Below are positions 1 to 11,297 of a stretch of DNA of 64,000 bases, piece after piece. This DNA is from Chrysoperla carnea. Taxonomy: Eukaryota > Arthropoda > Insecta > Neuroptera > Chrysopidae. Position numbers and translations under genes: made by a program. Location: assembly GCF_905475395.1 (NCBI RefSeq), contig NC_058342.1, positions 32,570,140-32,634,139 of the forward strand, read 5' to 3'. Each line of letters begins with the position of its first letter. Positions within the stretch are counted from its first letter, which is position 1. The notes below the pieces were generated by a model, which had not been told where the DNA came from, made no database searches, and worked only from the letters and a program-made list of their open reading frames with translations.

Positions 1-182
1 TATGCACATAATTATGGTACAAAAAAAAGAGAGGGGGGAGAGAGGAAAATGTTTTATGCAAAAAAAAAGAAAAACAAAAAACAAAAATTTCACACAAATT
101 TAACGTCTATTTTAAAAAATGAAGGAAATGATTTTTTATTTAAATAATTTTTCTTTTTAAAACAAAAAAAAAAAAAGATATA

Positions 183-570
183 CAGTCAAAATCGGTTGAA
201 AAGGTATCGCTTATAACGACAATTCGATTAATACGAGCAAATGGCAAGGTAAAATAAAACTGAAATCATTCGGACAAAAAAAACGCGACACTTTTTTTAA
301 TATATGCATGCAAAGTGTTCTTACATGATTTTTTTTTTGTACAGAGTGAATCAGATATCGGTAATAATTATGTTACTAAAGACTCTTCACAAAAAGGAAA
401 GGATTCTTCCCAAAAAGGAAAGGATTCTTCCCAAAGGAAGACTAAAAAAAGCTTGAACACCAAAAGGTCGAATTGGGATATCCCAACCGAGGAACTTTCT
501 TTTCTCCCAGAAGATGAAATGTACTTATCGCTTAAAACGAAATGAATTTCTTTTAAACCGATTTTGACTG
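183..570. mobile_element. pogo/Tigger-like TIR element (non-autonomous)
   Basis: The left end begins CAGTCAAAATCGGTT and the right end finishes AACCGATTTTGACTG, so the ends are perfect inverted repeats. Both are flanked by TA (181-182 and 571-572), the target duplication of Tc1/mariner-pogo transposons. Subterminal sequence of the type 'cgcttataacgac' recurs in copies at 11298, 15094, 53549 and 56073. No transposase is recognisable inside. The interior carries a small lysine/serine-rich reading frame, listed separately. The family assignment rests on the terminal sequence and TA duplication only. Confidence 0.7.
315..545 (+). other. Small ORF with three KDSSQKG-type repeats inside a TIR element
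   Basis: This is a 76-codon reading frame lying wholly between the inverted repeats at 183 and 570. It contains three consecutive near-identical heptads (KDSSQKG, KDSSQKG, KDSSQRK) from a 21-bp tandem repeat around 377-440, then an acidic patch (PEDEMYLSLKTK) up to its stop. A polypyrimidine run ending TACAG at about 344 could act as a 3' splice site, so it may be a terminal exon rather than a free ORF. I recognise no family. It could be a transposon-borne remnant, a captured exon or chance. Confidence 0.2.
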
Positions 571-2478
571 TAACAGTTTTGTTAATTTTAAAAAAACAAA
601 TCACTGCGCATGTGTGTAATGTAATAATATCTTGAGAGCATGCGCATTATGCGTTACACTTATTTATGAGAAAGATAGAGAGAGACAGAGAGGAGAAATA
701 GATTATGAAAAAACACATGGCTACGAAAAAAGATTATTTACAATAAATTTGAATAATGGAATTTTTTTAACAAAACCATTTTCTTTTGAGGAAAATTTTT
801 TTTTTTCATTTTTTTTGTTTTTTTTTTTTAAGTTATATACTAATGTATTACAAATTAAGTTGAAAACATTCCTACAGGAAAATAAAAATACGGTAATTTA
901 TTAATCGCGAGAAAATTCTCTTCAAAAATGCAGAAAATAAGAAAGCATGCAAAAATAGTTTCAAAAATAGTTAATTTTCGTGGAATGTTTCAACTTAAAG
1001 CGATACACAAGGCTATATAAATTCTATTTTTTGTTTTTAAATAAATTTTCTGCTGTAACTTTCGTACACGCGTTTCCCATAGGCCAGGCCTGTTCTTTAA
1101 ATAAAAACTCCTTTCTTAAATATCAATTTAAAAAAAAATAATATTTACAATTTTGGGCACTTACTTGTTCTTTTCATTAAATTATCCATAGACTTATAAA
1201 ATTATAGACGGGGGTACAAAAATTAGAGATTTATATATTCTACAACTTCTAACCTCTATTTTTTTTCTATCTAGATAATGAAGACAAAATTTATTATTTA
1301 TTATAAGTCCATGAATAGATCGGATCAATGTTTGGAACTCGTAAATTCCCAGTTTAATCAATGTTGTTCGATTATTTTTCAATTACAATTACATTCGTGT
1401 GATTTTATTTTCAATACATGGAACATATTTAATAAAATGGAGGTCCCTCAACGATTTTTCCAAAAAAAATCAACCACTAATCTTATAAAAATATCTTTAG
1501 ACATTTCTTGTCACCAATGGAGCTAATTGAAACCCGGAATCCGGAAATTAAATTTAATTTAAGTGATCGAAAAGTACCGAATTTAACCTATTGGTTAAGT
1601 TAAGTTTTTCCTTGTTAGGGTTAAATAAGCAAAGACAAATTTGTACGAGCAGAGGGCCCAAGTTTATTTACGAAGATTAAAAAAAAAACAATTTTTACCA
1701 GAAGGGCCCACATAAGGGGGCACCAAGTTGGTTGGCATTACATACGGTTCTGGTTACACCACAGCTCATATGCAAGCGTGTTGCCAGAAGATAGAATGCA
1801 CTTACGAAAGAGGGTCTATAGGTTTTTAGTTCTAAGATTCATTGAATAAATTTTTTCCCAGGCTTGGAATTAAATAATTTTATGGCCGTTAAACTAGGCT
1901 CAAATTTAACCATGTTGCCACAGAAAAGCGAAAAGCTTCGTTAGACTTCGTCCATCTCCGTAAATATATTTCAACGACAGACAAATAAATTTGAAAACTA
2001 ATTTTCTTAAGATTAGTGGAGACAATTCGTAAATTTAATTATATCCCCTCCATTTAAAATGTTCATACTTGACTCTGACTGACTTTATTTACAGCAGAAA
2101 AAATTCTAGCAACTACGATTTTGCATTAATATAAAACTATAGAGCTATATTTTTATAATATTCAGTTCAAAAATTCACAATTAACAAGTCCAAAGAAAAA
2201 CTATGTTTTTTTTTTTTAAATATTAACACGACGCATGTACGCATGTGCACATAATTTATATGCGTATCTTTTAATGATACCTCGCGACCCAACCGAGTAT
2301 CGGCGTCGACGTCAAATCAAGTCGATCTCAGTCGAATCTAGTATTAGTATAAGTACAATACACAAACAATTTAAAGAGTTTGTCTCCAAAAAACAAACAG
2401 AAATTTTTCAAAAATCGCTTAGCGATTTTTCTTTTGTCGTGTGATTAATATATACGTTATATATATATATATATTATG
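571..2478. other. AT-rich intergenic sequence, no gene seen
   Basis: The sequence is dominated by A/T runs. Reading frames of 60-90 codons here are of low-complexity composition and have no recognisable homology or splice context. A short (AT)n run sits at about 2456-2474 beside the next element. I see no RNA gene. Confidence 0.5.
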
Positions 2479-3220
2479 TACAAGGTGGACCATTTTAATC
2501 TATTATGGCTAATAGCTCGTTTTTTTAGTTAACCAATAAAAAAAATAACTTAAACAAAAGTTGTAGAATTTGATGGAGGACATCATGTTCTGACATCAGA
2601 TTGGATTTAGATCAACAGGAAATGTTGAAGCCGAAGAGCTTGCTAGAACACAATGCCGGACACAAGTATCAATAGACATTCGGAAGTTCCATTTGCGAAT
2701 GACAAGTTGGTCCTCGAAGGATATCTTAAAAAAGGCCAATTTTAGATGGAGGACGGAACGTACTTGTGGTACTACAAGACAGATATGATCTGAGTACAAT
2801 CGTAGGCATTCCGAAGATCTTATATCACTTCCAAGGGTCTCTATTAGCAAAATAGTTGCGACTTCTACAGGATATCGGCTAGGTGGGAGGCACGCTGAAC
2901 GCCTGGGCCTGGCAGTGTATCATAACTATTGTAGGAGCTGTCATAGTGAGGAGGAGGAGGAAACGATGTCTCATCTTCTCTGTCACTGCCCAGTTCGTAC
3001 CTCGAGGAAGTGGACTCCTTTGAGCCAGCCTTTTTTTGACGATTTCTCCGACCTGAAGTCTCGTGGGGTGGCCAAGTGTATACCACCCCAGGACAACCAC
3101 TCTTACCTAAACTAACTTATCCGCCCATCAAACTCTGCGTCTTTTGCCAAAGTTATTTTTTAATGAATTAACTACAAAACAAGCTATTAGAAATAATATA
3201 TTAAAATGGTCCACCCTGTA
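2479..3220. mobile_element. 742-bp element with 28-bp terminal inverted repeats
   Basis: The left end (2479-2506) starts TACAAGGTGGACCATTTTAA. The right end (3193-3220) is its inverted counterpart, finishing GGTCCACCCTGTA, with about 26 of 28 positions matching. The interior is not transposase-like but holds the 3' end of a non-LTR retrotransposon ORF. Either a DNA element captured or was invaded by a retrotransposon fragment, or the terminal motif belongs to a larger composite. The superfamily is not identified. Confidence 0.55.
2801..3115 (+). pseudogene. Non-LTR retrotransposon ORF2 C-terminal fragment
   Basis: An open frame of about 104 codons reads through GYRLGGRHAERLGLAVY, then a Cys/His cluster CRSCHSEEEEETMSHLLCHC, then LSQPFFDDFSDLKS. 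The glycine-rich 'G-H-A-E-R-L-G' stretch followed by a C-x2-C-x8+-H-x3-C type cluster is what follows the RNase H domain in Jockey/R1/I-type non-LTR retrotransposons. No RT or endonuclease portion is present. The same 'LSQPxFDDxxDLKS' tail recurs near 45.77 kb, so the window holds at least two members of one family. Confidence 0.65.
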
Positions 3221-3893
3221 TATTTGAATATGTTTTGCGCATGTTCCAAAAAGAATTTTTATACATAATTTATTAAAAAAAAAAAAAAAAGAAAAAAGCG
3301 ACTTACTCATAAACTTTTTTGGGCAAATTTTATTTTTTGAGATGATTCCACACAATTTTTTTGATAAACTTTATATGATGGCCACGAATTCCACGATTTA
3401 ACAACAAATTAAATTTAAAAAAAAATAGGTCTTTTTTTGGGATGTCAGAAAGGGTGACCATCATAAATACAGTAAAAAATAAAATGATATAATATATACC
3501 ATAGATGTTCTTGCTCCAAGGAGGCAGAAGAGAGGGGGGGTCTGGAATCAGCTTGAACACAAGCAATTTTGATGAATGAAACATAAAATGCTGATTTTTT
3601 TTCTTTATAAATCATGCGTTATCATATTTTAGGCCAATTTTGCTTTATGGAAAATTTCAATTTACTTTTGTACAGAAAAATAAATTCAAATTTTCCACTG
3701 GTTGGAATTCATGTCGAGACTGAACTGTGTGTGTGTTTTGAAACGGAGTTAAGAGAAAACAAACTGTACAATTTTTTTTGTTCGGATTTTCTTTTCGAGG
3801 TGAAAATGTCCTAAATAAGTTTTTTTTTGAGTAAAATCATTTTACTTTAAAATTTTTCTTTTATTTTTGATTTTTTTAGGAATTTTTGTATTT
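3221..3893. other. Downstream flank of the vig-like gene, no gene seen
   Basis: AT-rich sequence with poly-A/T runs. The small frames here lack supporting features. Confidence 0.5.
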
Positions 3894-3935
3894 TTTATTT
3901 TATTGTTTTGATGCGTGGTGGATCACTGGTTTATT
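3894..3935 (-). promoter_or_regulatory. Candidate polyadenylation signals of the vig-like gene
   Basis: AATAAA occurs on the minus strand at about 3930-3935, 3899-3904 and 3894-3899, 40-85 bases past the stop codon at 3978-3980. Position and orientation fit, but AATAAA is frequent in such AT-rich DNA. Confidence 0.35.
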
Positions 3936-3977
3936 TTTGATTTTTCGTTGACGATTTTGGTTGAGTTTAGTTGCGGT

Positions 3978-6900
3978 TTAGCCCAATGATGGAAAATCAT
4001 GTTCGTCATCTACTTTTGGAGCACTTTGACGAGCATTCTGGCGTGGATTACCTTTTTCAGCTCGTCCGCCTGCGGGCTCCTCAGCACCAGCTGCTCCAGG
4101 AGCCTATAACAAACAAAATTATAATTAATTTTCCACAAATTTAAGAAATAAAAAAATCAAATAGCTCGACTGCGTAAATTAAAAACTGAAAATGGCGTCT
4201 GGTATTGTTACGTCTTAAGTGACACTCGCAAGATTAAGACAAACCGATTGCCATAAGAACCATCAAAATCGGTCCTCTCGTTTGGACTCGAGAGTGCCGC
4301 AAAGCACTCTATAAATATACATACTACCATACATATATAAACTGATATACACGTGCCCTATGCTTCCACAGGAGATAAAGTCAAGTAAGTCATTGTGTTT
4401 GCAATAAAGTAAGTGTAGCTAGAAATTTTCTCGAAATGGAGTGATAGCACACCTATCATTTCTGACCAGTTTGATGGTAAATTGAATTAAAAATAATGTA
4501 ATAAAAACTTACCTGATCATCAGTTGGATTATTTCGGAAGTTCTTTCTTTCCTTGTTGCCACCACCTGGGCCACGTTCGCCACGCTCACCACGTTCCCCA
4601 CGCTCGCCACGTTCACCACCATCTCTGGGGCCACGATCACCACGTTCTCCACGCTCGCCACGATCACCACGATCGCCACCATCTCTAGGTCCTCCTCTTG
4701 GACCACCTCTGGGACCACCACGTGCTCTGGATCCAGCTAGACCACCTCGCCGTGAGTCACTAAAGCGTACTTCAATGTCCAAAACATGCTTTTGACGGCC
4801 AACTCGTTGTGGATACTCGGACACATCATATTCATCTTCGTCGGTTTCGTCAGTTTCTTCGCCTTTCTTTTTGTTCAACGCGTACATTTTTTTCCATTGT
4901 GTTAAGTCCTCACCTTCACCAGCTTTACGTAGATTATACTGTGGTTTTTGACGTCCAGCGGCTTTTTGTGCTTTCCATTCGTCTAATGTTAATTCTTTGA
5001 CTTCTTCTTCGGCCGGAGCTTGAGGTTGACTTGCAGCGTCAGGTTCGCCAGCTTTAGTTGGGTCCGCATTTGCATTTGGTTCGCCAGGTTTCTGTTCAGT
5101 TCCATCAGAAGATGTACCTTCAACTTTGTCAACTGTTTCCCATGTCGCGTCAATTGGATCAATAACCGGTTTTGTCAATTCATCAATTTCATCTTTGTGT
5201 GAACCCCAATTGTGGGCGCCAGCGCCATCACGTTTATCAACGGGTTTCACGCCTGTCTTATCAGATCCACTTTGACGATCAAATTCACGTTTGCCACGGT
5301 TTTCAAAATTCCTGCGTACACCTTCACCACGTGGTTGTCGCGGCCGATTGTCACGTCCATCACGATTATCACGTCCAGCGGCTCCACTACGTCCTCCACG
5401 TGGTCCAGATTCATTGTCATTGTCACCACTTCCACGGTTGTCATTTCTTCTTGGCGGTCGGTCATCACTAAAACATCAAATAATAATCAATAAGCATTTT
5501 TTTAAACAGTTTTACTGTAAACAATAATAATGAAAATGTCAAGAATTTTCTAAAACCAAGGCCGTTTTTCGAACACCAACTAATTTTTGTTACATTTTCG
5601 ATGAATTCGAGTAAATCCCTGGTAAACCGATAATGATTAAATAAATCGCGGATAAGACTGGGCGGATATTCGTGAATCAGATCAAAAAATGAAAGAAAAC
5701 TTTTAATCTAATTTTATTTTCAACCTGATGCAACAAGGGCGTCCGTAAATCCTGGGACACCCAGTAGAATCCTACCTTGTTAGCAAATAAGATGGGCTAT
5801 ATTTTATTTTCTAAGAAATTGGGAACAAAAGGTGAGACAAATTAGAACATAGAAGAAGGGCTAGGTAGTTTAAGTTTTAAAGTTGAAATTGTCCAGCTAG
5901 TAATTCTTAAACAACTTTTAACGAACACAGCGAATTATTTATTATAGTGTTTTGACGCAAAAATACAAAAATAGCCTTTATGTGATGATTGTTCGAAAAT
6001 TATTCTGGGTTTCCCCAATCCAACGAAACAAATATATTAAAAACAAAAACACCCGAAAATTATATGAATATAAAAACTTACCGATTAAAACGAGCAGTAT
6101 TTTCGGTTGCACCGTTAAATGATGACTTATCATCACGATTGCGTCTGTTATTACGTTCTTCACGATTTTCGCCAGAGAATTTCACATTTCGTTCGCCTCG
6201 TTGTTCCGTATTCCGTGGTGGGCCATTTTTCTTCACTTCACCTATAAATAATGCGATAAAAAATAATTATCAACTTAATTCTACAATCAAGGTAGATCGT
6301 AAGATAGTGACATATTTGGGCCACCTCATTTTCTCGCTAGCAACTCGGAGAGATGCTAAAATATATTTCAGTATTGGATAAATTAAGATAACATATGGAT
6401 AAGTTAGTTTTTTTTTTTGAGGGGGGGGGGGGGGCTTAATACTAATTGGCCATAAAGATGACCTATTAAATGGAAAAAATTGACGTATTTCTATTGAAAA
6501 ATTTAATCCTTAGCTTTTAAGTACAATAAAATTAAATAACTATAAGGAAAAAAATTGTTGCAACTTTGAAATTTGTTAAAGTTGTTTTATAGGTTGTAAC
6601 AACTTCGTACCGAAAAATTAACTAATCAGGGGAGGGCTTAAATCCTTTTTTGGGTGTTAATGATCACTAAGCTAAAAAGAAACCAGTTTGACCCGTTTGA
6701 AATTCCATGTTCCCGTGTAGGTGGCTAAAAACAAATAATCTTACAGCTGCTGTTACTTCTTAATGATGTCTTCAGTATTAGGAGAACATCTATGAACCCT
6801 GTTACATTCGAATCATGTTTGCCTAATAAACTTATTTCAATTTATGATCATTTTTTTGTTAAAATTATTTGTTTAGCATGCTTTTTCCTAAGCGGTACAT

Positions 6901-8482
6901 TTTTTGTCTAGTTTTCGTCAGAAAGCCAACATGATAAGCTTGAAAATGAGGAATGAATCATAGAAGTAAAGGTATGGACAGAATGAAACATGCTGGAGAA
7001 ATAGTATTTGGAAAAAATAAACCGGCAAAAGCAAAAATAGACACGATAAAATATCCCGAAAAAATTTGATGTAATGGTGTCCTATTTTTGCACGCAAGAG
7101 ATAAAAACTTCAGAACTCTCTGACAACTCAACCCAACCAATTCGTAATTACAACAATATTTTGGGTCTATAAAATTTTCGGTCTATTTTTCTTGATTACC
7201 GGAGAAATAACATATAAAGACAAAAAAAATAATTTTTATACATAAATTTTACATGAATGTAATTCCAATTGCCTATAAATGTTGTTTGAGCATGGCATAC
7301 ACATGGATTTGAAAAGACCTCTTGTGATTGGTCTATTTTATTACAAAAACTGCCTCTAAAGATTAATGTTATTGAAATTTATTAAGTTTTCCACCGGTAC
7401 AATTTTGGGTAGGTAAATTTTTCGTATAAATTTTAACAATAAAGTTTTCGCCTTGAATTCGTTTTGGAAAAATTATCGGGTCGAACGTTATCTTATCAGC
7501 TATTCAATAACAGATATTTATAAAAAAAATTAAAATGAAAACTCTTTACCAACAAATAACTACAAAATTATAACACAATTCCTAAAAATTTGTAAAAAAT
7601 TCCATGAATAATTTTATTTTCTTACACTTAACAAGTCCCTTAAACCAGTTCAAGTGATTAAGCAAAAAATTACAATTTAAATTTAAAAGTCGATTATCTC
7701 GAAAATATTTTTTTAAATCGATCTTAAATAAAGCAAACGGTTAAAAGCAACTTAAAATTAATACAAACTAAGTAAAAAAAGTTATAATGAAGTAATGGGC
7801 AGTTGATATAAAACAAAGTATAAATGGTTCATAAAACATGTGGTCTAAAATTTGTGTAAATTATGAAAGTTTTGAAAAATAAGATGAAATTTAGATGTGA
7901 TCAGATGAAATAATGATCAAATAAAATATAGAAAAAAATTTAAAGTCGATTCTCTTAAACAGAATATTAGAAACACAAGAGCACATGCCTTTCAGTTCAT
8001 CAGTTGACAAATTACAATTGATTTTTACTCGAAGTAAAATTGTCAACTCGAACTATCATCTAGATTCTAGTGAAAATAGTAAATATTCTATTAAAAGTAC
8101 AGACAAATGAATTTCGATAAAAAACAAATGAAATTCGATATGATTTTAAGATGAACTCAAGCGTAATTTAAAATTAAAAAAAAAAAAAAGAATAAAGAAT
8201 TTTCAGTGGTGAAATTAGTATTAAAATATTTACAGTACCTTCCCGCTTTTCCTGTGGTTTCACATTTTGACTATCTTTGATTGTTTTCCGTGGTCCAGTT
8301 TGTGCAGGTTTTGTTTTCGCTGGTACATCAGTTTTGATTTTATTTTCTTTTTCGGCCACCTTCGTCTTTTTTTTCAATTCCTTCTCTTGTTCTTGTACTT
8401 TTAATACTTCTAATGGATCTGCATCATCATCCAAAAAAAGTGCATAGCGATTCGCTACGCCTATGCCGTACGAATTTTCCAT
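3978..8482 (-). CDS. vig: vig / SERBP1-HABP4 family mRNA- and ribosome-binding protein
   Basis: Coding exons run 8482-8239, 6241-6082, 5467-4513 and 4103-3978; they sum to 1,485 nt (494 codons plus stop) with matching phases. Residues 1-23 carry the family's N-terminal signature NRYALFLDDDADPLEVLK. A Lys/Glu linker and Arg/Asn-rich exon 2 follow, then RGKREFDRQSG and KRDGAGAHNWGSHKDEIDEL (about 195-227), the HABP4/PAI-RBP1 core. LTLDEWKAQ is near residue 294, then an Arg/Gly/Glu repeat tract and the conserved end VDDEHDFPSLG. In this family (vertebrate SERBP1, fly vig, yeast Stm1) the proteins bind mRNA and idle ribosomes; fly vig was also reported with RISC. I chose the ATG at 8482 because a splice-acceptor-like TATATAG precedes it by four bases; an in-frame ATG at 8512 would add ten residues. 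Intron 1 is about 2 kb. The family is certain; orthology to vig rather than vig2 is inferred. Confidence 0.9.
4195..4440. repeat. Dispersed-repeat-like insertion in the last vig intron
   Basis: Within intron 4104-4512 the stretch 'ccatcaaaatcggtcctctcg' followed by a run of ATACAT-type trimers and tetramers resembles the tail of widespread insect interspersed repeats that carry 'aaccgattttgatgg' motifs. No ends or duplications were resolved. Confidence 0.3.
4560..4740 (-). repeat. Coding minisatellite: Arg-Gly-Glu/Asp repeat tract of the vig-like protein
   Basis: About 12-15 short units of the type GERGERGDRG and GPRGG are encoded by 9-bp and 18-bp tandem DNA repeats ('cacgctcgccacgttcac' on the plus strand). 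The tract replaces the RGG boxes seen at this place in vertebrate SERBP1. It alternates Arg with acidic residues, giving a charge-balanced, collagen-like low-complexity segment likely to be length-variable between alleles. Confidence 0.8.
6421..6434 (+). repeat. Poly-G homopolymer (14 G) preceded by poly-T
   Basis: A run of 14 consecutive G follows about 12 T in the first intron of the vig-like gene. In a genome this AT-rich, such a run is conspicuous. It could form a G-quadruplex or be a sequencing length artefact. Confidence 0.7.
6755..6960. repeat. Degenerate half-copy of the long-inverted-repeat element
   Basis: In vig intron 1, this stretch shares with 9059-9295 the ordered motifs 'tattaggagaacat', 'ttttttcctaag', 'ttttcgtca' and 'ttgaaaatg..gaatgaatca'. 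It represents one arm plus the centre of the element at 8824-9332. A third partial match begins at about 37268 ('gatgtcttcagtattagaag'). Confidence 0.5.
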
Positions 8483-8823
8483 GGCACTATATAATTTAAT
8501 CAAAAATTCCAACCAGAAGATGTTGGATGATAAAATTCAGGGCTCTTAGCCTCAATCTAACGCACAATTCATTCACAGCAATATGGCCGACAATATATCT
8601 AGAATGAAGTTAACTATGATAACTAGTTGGTTACATTCACAATACAGAACTGAGCTACATATGACCCACGAGGTCGACGCGCAACGTTCTCACGCGCAGC
8701 ATGCTTCATTATCATAATACATACAACTTACAAACCAAATACGACTGCGTTCAAAATCTATCACTTCACCATCTTAAACGCTCCTCCATCTTATATATTA
8801 TTATTACTCTAGCAAGTTATTTT

Positions 8824-9332
8824 CTGTCCCACCCTTATCTTTCTTAACCCTTTATCAAATTCCATGATATCACCCTCATTTTCCAGCTATTTATGTCTAG
8901 GTTTGACGAAAAATATACCCACGATCTAAACCGCTTAGGAAATTTAAATAATAAGTGTTTATTAAGCAAACATGTTAGTTTTTACAGATGCTCTCTTGTA
9001 ATGGCTACAAAGAACAAACTACAAATTTCGTAGAAAAGTGGTGAAAAAAATCAAAAGTTCTTAAATTAATATTAGGAGAACATGTATTAAAAATAGTAAT
9101 TATGTCTAGAGAATTAGTAGAGTATCTATAAAAACTAACATGCTTGCCTAGTAAATTTATTATTTAAATTTATATTTTTTCGTTCAAATTATTTGTCTAG
9201 CGTGTTTTTTCCTAAGTGGAACATTTTTATACCGTGGGTATGTTTTTCGTCAAACCTAGACGTAATAAGATTGAAAATGTGGGATGAATCACAGAATTGG
9301 ATAAAGGAATAAGGAAGATAAGGATAAGACTG
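8824..9332. mobile_element. Long-inverted-repeat (fold-back) element, ~510 bp
   Basis: The left arm (8824 to about 8995) and right arm (about 9119 to 9332) are inverted copies. Examples are 'gtctaggtttgacgaaaaa' at 8895 against its complement at about 9246-9264, and 'tttccta' with 'catgttagttttta' in both arms. Arms of 170-210 nt leave only about 120 nt of centre, typical of fold-back or MITE elements without coding capacity. Related half-copies lie at 6755-6960 and from 37268. The superfamily is unknown. Confidence 0.65.
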
Positions 9333-10972
9333 TTCGATATGACATTAATAAATAATTAAACTAACTTTCCATGGAAACTCATAGTTTAAGAGATCTATGT
9401 GTGTAATTCAATTAGACTAAGGATATTTTTCTTTCATGTATTTCATAAATGAGATTATTCGTGTATGTTATTCGTATATAGAGGTTGTGTGGCGTTCATC
9501 TATATAAAATGAGTTTGGAACGCACTCTCTTTGGAACACACCATGCTGCCATATGCTCCCACCAAATAAGAAAATCATATACATATTATATATCAGCCAG
9601 TATCGCAGATTTTTATAGTGGACGTTTTGCTAAATATTTTCAAGGCTGTATATAATTTTTATTTTATCAAAAAAAAATTTTTATCAAATTAGAATAAACC
9701 AAAAAGAAATAAAAAATCATAATATTTCTTAGACTTAAGAAAATTTCATTTAAATTTTGGCATAAGCTTATAAAAAATATAAATTTTATCTGAATCCCTG
9801 TTTTTATGAAACTAAATGAAACTCAAAGCGATAAAAAAATTAATTAAGTAATCTCATAATTAATAATACAATTAACATCAACATGGTTTATAAAAATTAT
9901 ACTTTTCTCATAAATTTGTCTTGAAAATGGAAGTTAAAAAACCATGTGTTCATTTTTTACTTTTTCAAATTTATTATTTCATTTTCCACCCAATTATTCA
10001 AAAATAATACCAACTTAATATTATCAAAAGTTTTAAATATAATCCCAAGATGGCGCGATAATTCAAAAATTACCTTATTTCTAGAATGGTATTCATATAC
10101 TAAAACTATGCTTCACAGGCTAAGAATAGGGCTTGACATTAAATTCTAAAGTTTCAGGAATTTTAACCATTTAAAACACGAGTTAATTAATGCCTAAGTT
10201 ACCAATTTGGACCAATTTACGTCAAAATTAATATCTCGAAAACAAAACGACTTGGTGATATTTTTTTATTTTAAGAACATTTCTTTCAACTATCCTACTT
10301 TTTTTTCACGTCTACCGAGAGTATTTTTTAATATCTTACATGCTTTGATCCTCGAAATTGCGAAACTGATTATCTCGAAATCTCACAGTTAACATTATTC
10401 TGAGTCTGTAACAAAACAAATAGGCCAAATCTGTCGACAAGTGCTTTCATGTTGATTTTTCCAAAGATTTCAACATGATTCGCTAATACTTCATTCACTG
10501 TAGTGTCGCTTTTGTTAAATAAAAAAAAATGATAATTGTTTTTGAGTTGAATTTATCTTTTATAATTTTTTAATCTACATGCAAGAAGGGTTTGACTTTC
10601 TACCTACCATTTGTTGTTTCAGCTTATCTTACGACGATTAGATTTCGTTTTTTTTTAATTTTTAGTCCCTAAGAAATTCTAGACACCCCCCACAAATAAT
10701 CTAAAACTAAAATAAACTGGGAATGTCACGCCACCCTACCCCATGTCACGCTAAGTAAGATTCCTACCCCCTCCTGTTTACATGACGTATTTTATAAATG
10801 GCCCCTTAGGAATTGATTAAATAAACAAAAGACAATACAAAATTTATTATAATTAATAATTTTTTTTCTTGTTTTTAAATCAACTTTCCTTTTTTTTTTT
10901 TTTAATAGTGTTTTTTTTTCTTTTGTTTTTAGTTACAGAAAAAGTACTATATTACAAAGGAGTTATAGGACT

Positions 10973-11246
10973 AAGAACATATATATATAAGGACGTGAAA
11001 CTTTAAAGGAGAAGGTAGCAGGAAAAAGGCGCCTACCTGGCCAAGCGTCGTACAGCGCATCAGGCTGTCCTTTGTTTTCGATTTTTTGTCTTTTTCAATC
11101 AATTGAAAGTACTTAGACAGCCTGATGCGCAGTACAAAGTATGCAACGACCGATGACAAGACCTCATCCAGAGAGGCGCCGTAAATTCAGCCACGGGCGA
11201 TTATAGCTCGACATAGCAGTTTCACGTCCTTATATATATGTTCTTG
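10973..11246. mobile_element. MITE with ~27-bp TIRs (family A, copy 1)
   Basis: The left end AAGAACATATATATA with 'aaggacgtgaaact' is mirrored at the right end by 'agtttcacgtccttatatat' and ATGTTCTTG. The interior is itself partly palindromic ('cagcctgatgcgcagtac' and its complement around 11055-11135). Copies with the same ends and core ('gaaggtagcaggaaaaaggcg', 'gcaacgaccga') occur at 27050-27302, about 39399-39560 and about 61803-62056. It has no coding capacity. This is the best-preserved copy. Confidence 0.8.
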
Positions 11247-11297
11247 TATAGGACATTTTTTTTTTTTCATTTTCAGAAATGTTTATTTTGAAAAAGA

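Noticed and set aside
632-904. 90-codon ORF on the plus strand
   Set aside because: Phe/Lys-rich translation of poly-T/poly-A tracts, with no splice context or family signature.
4553-4795. Plus-strand ORF rich in Pro-Arg-Ser repeats
   Set aside because: It is the antisense shadow of the Arg-Gly-Glu minisatellite in the vig-like gene.
8482-8512. Upstream in-frame ATG at 8512 as the vig start
   Set aside because: A splice-acceptor-like TATATAG lies between it and the ATG at 8482, and the family signature begins after the latter. It remains possible if that acceptor is not used.
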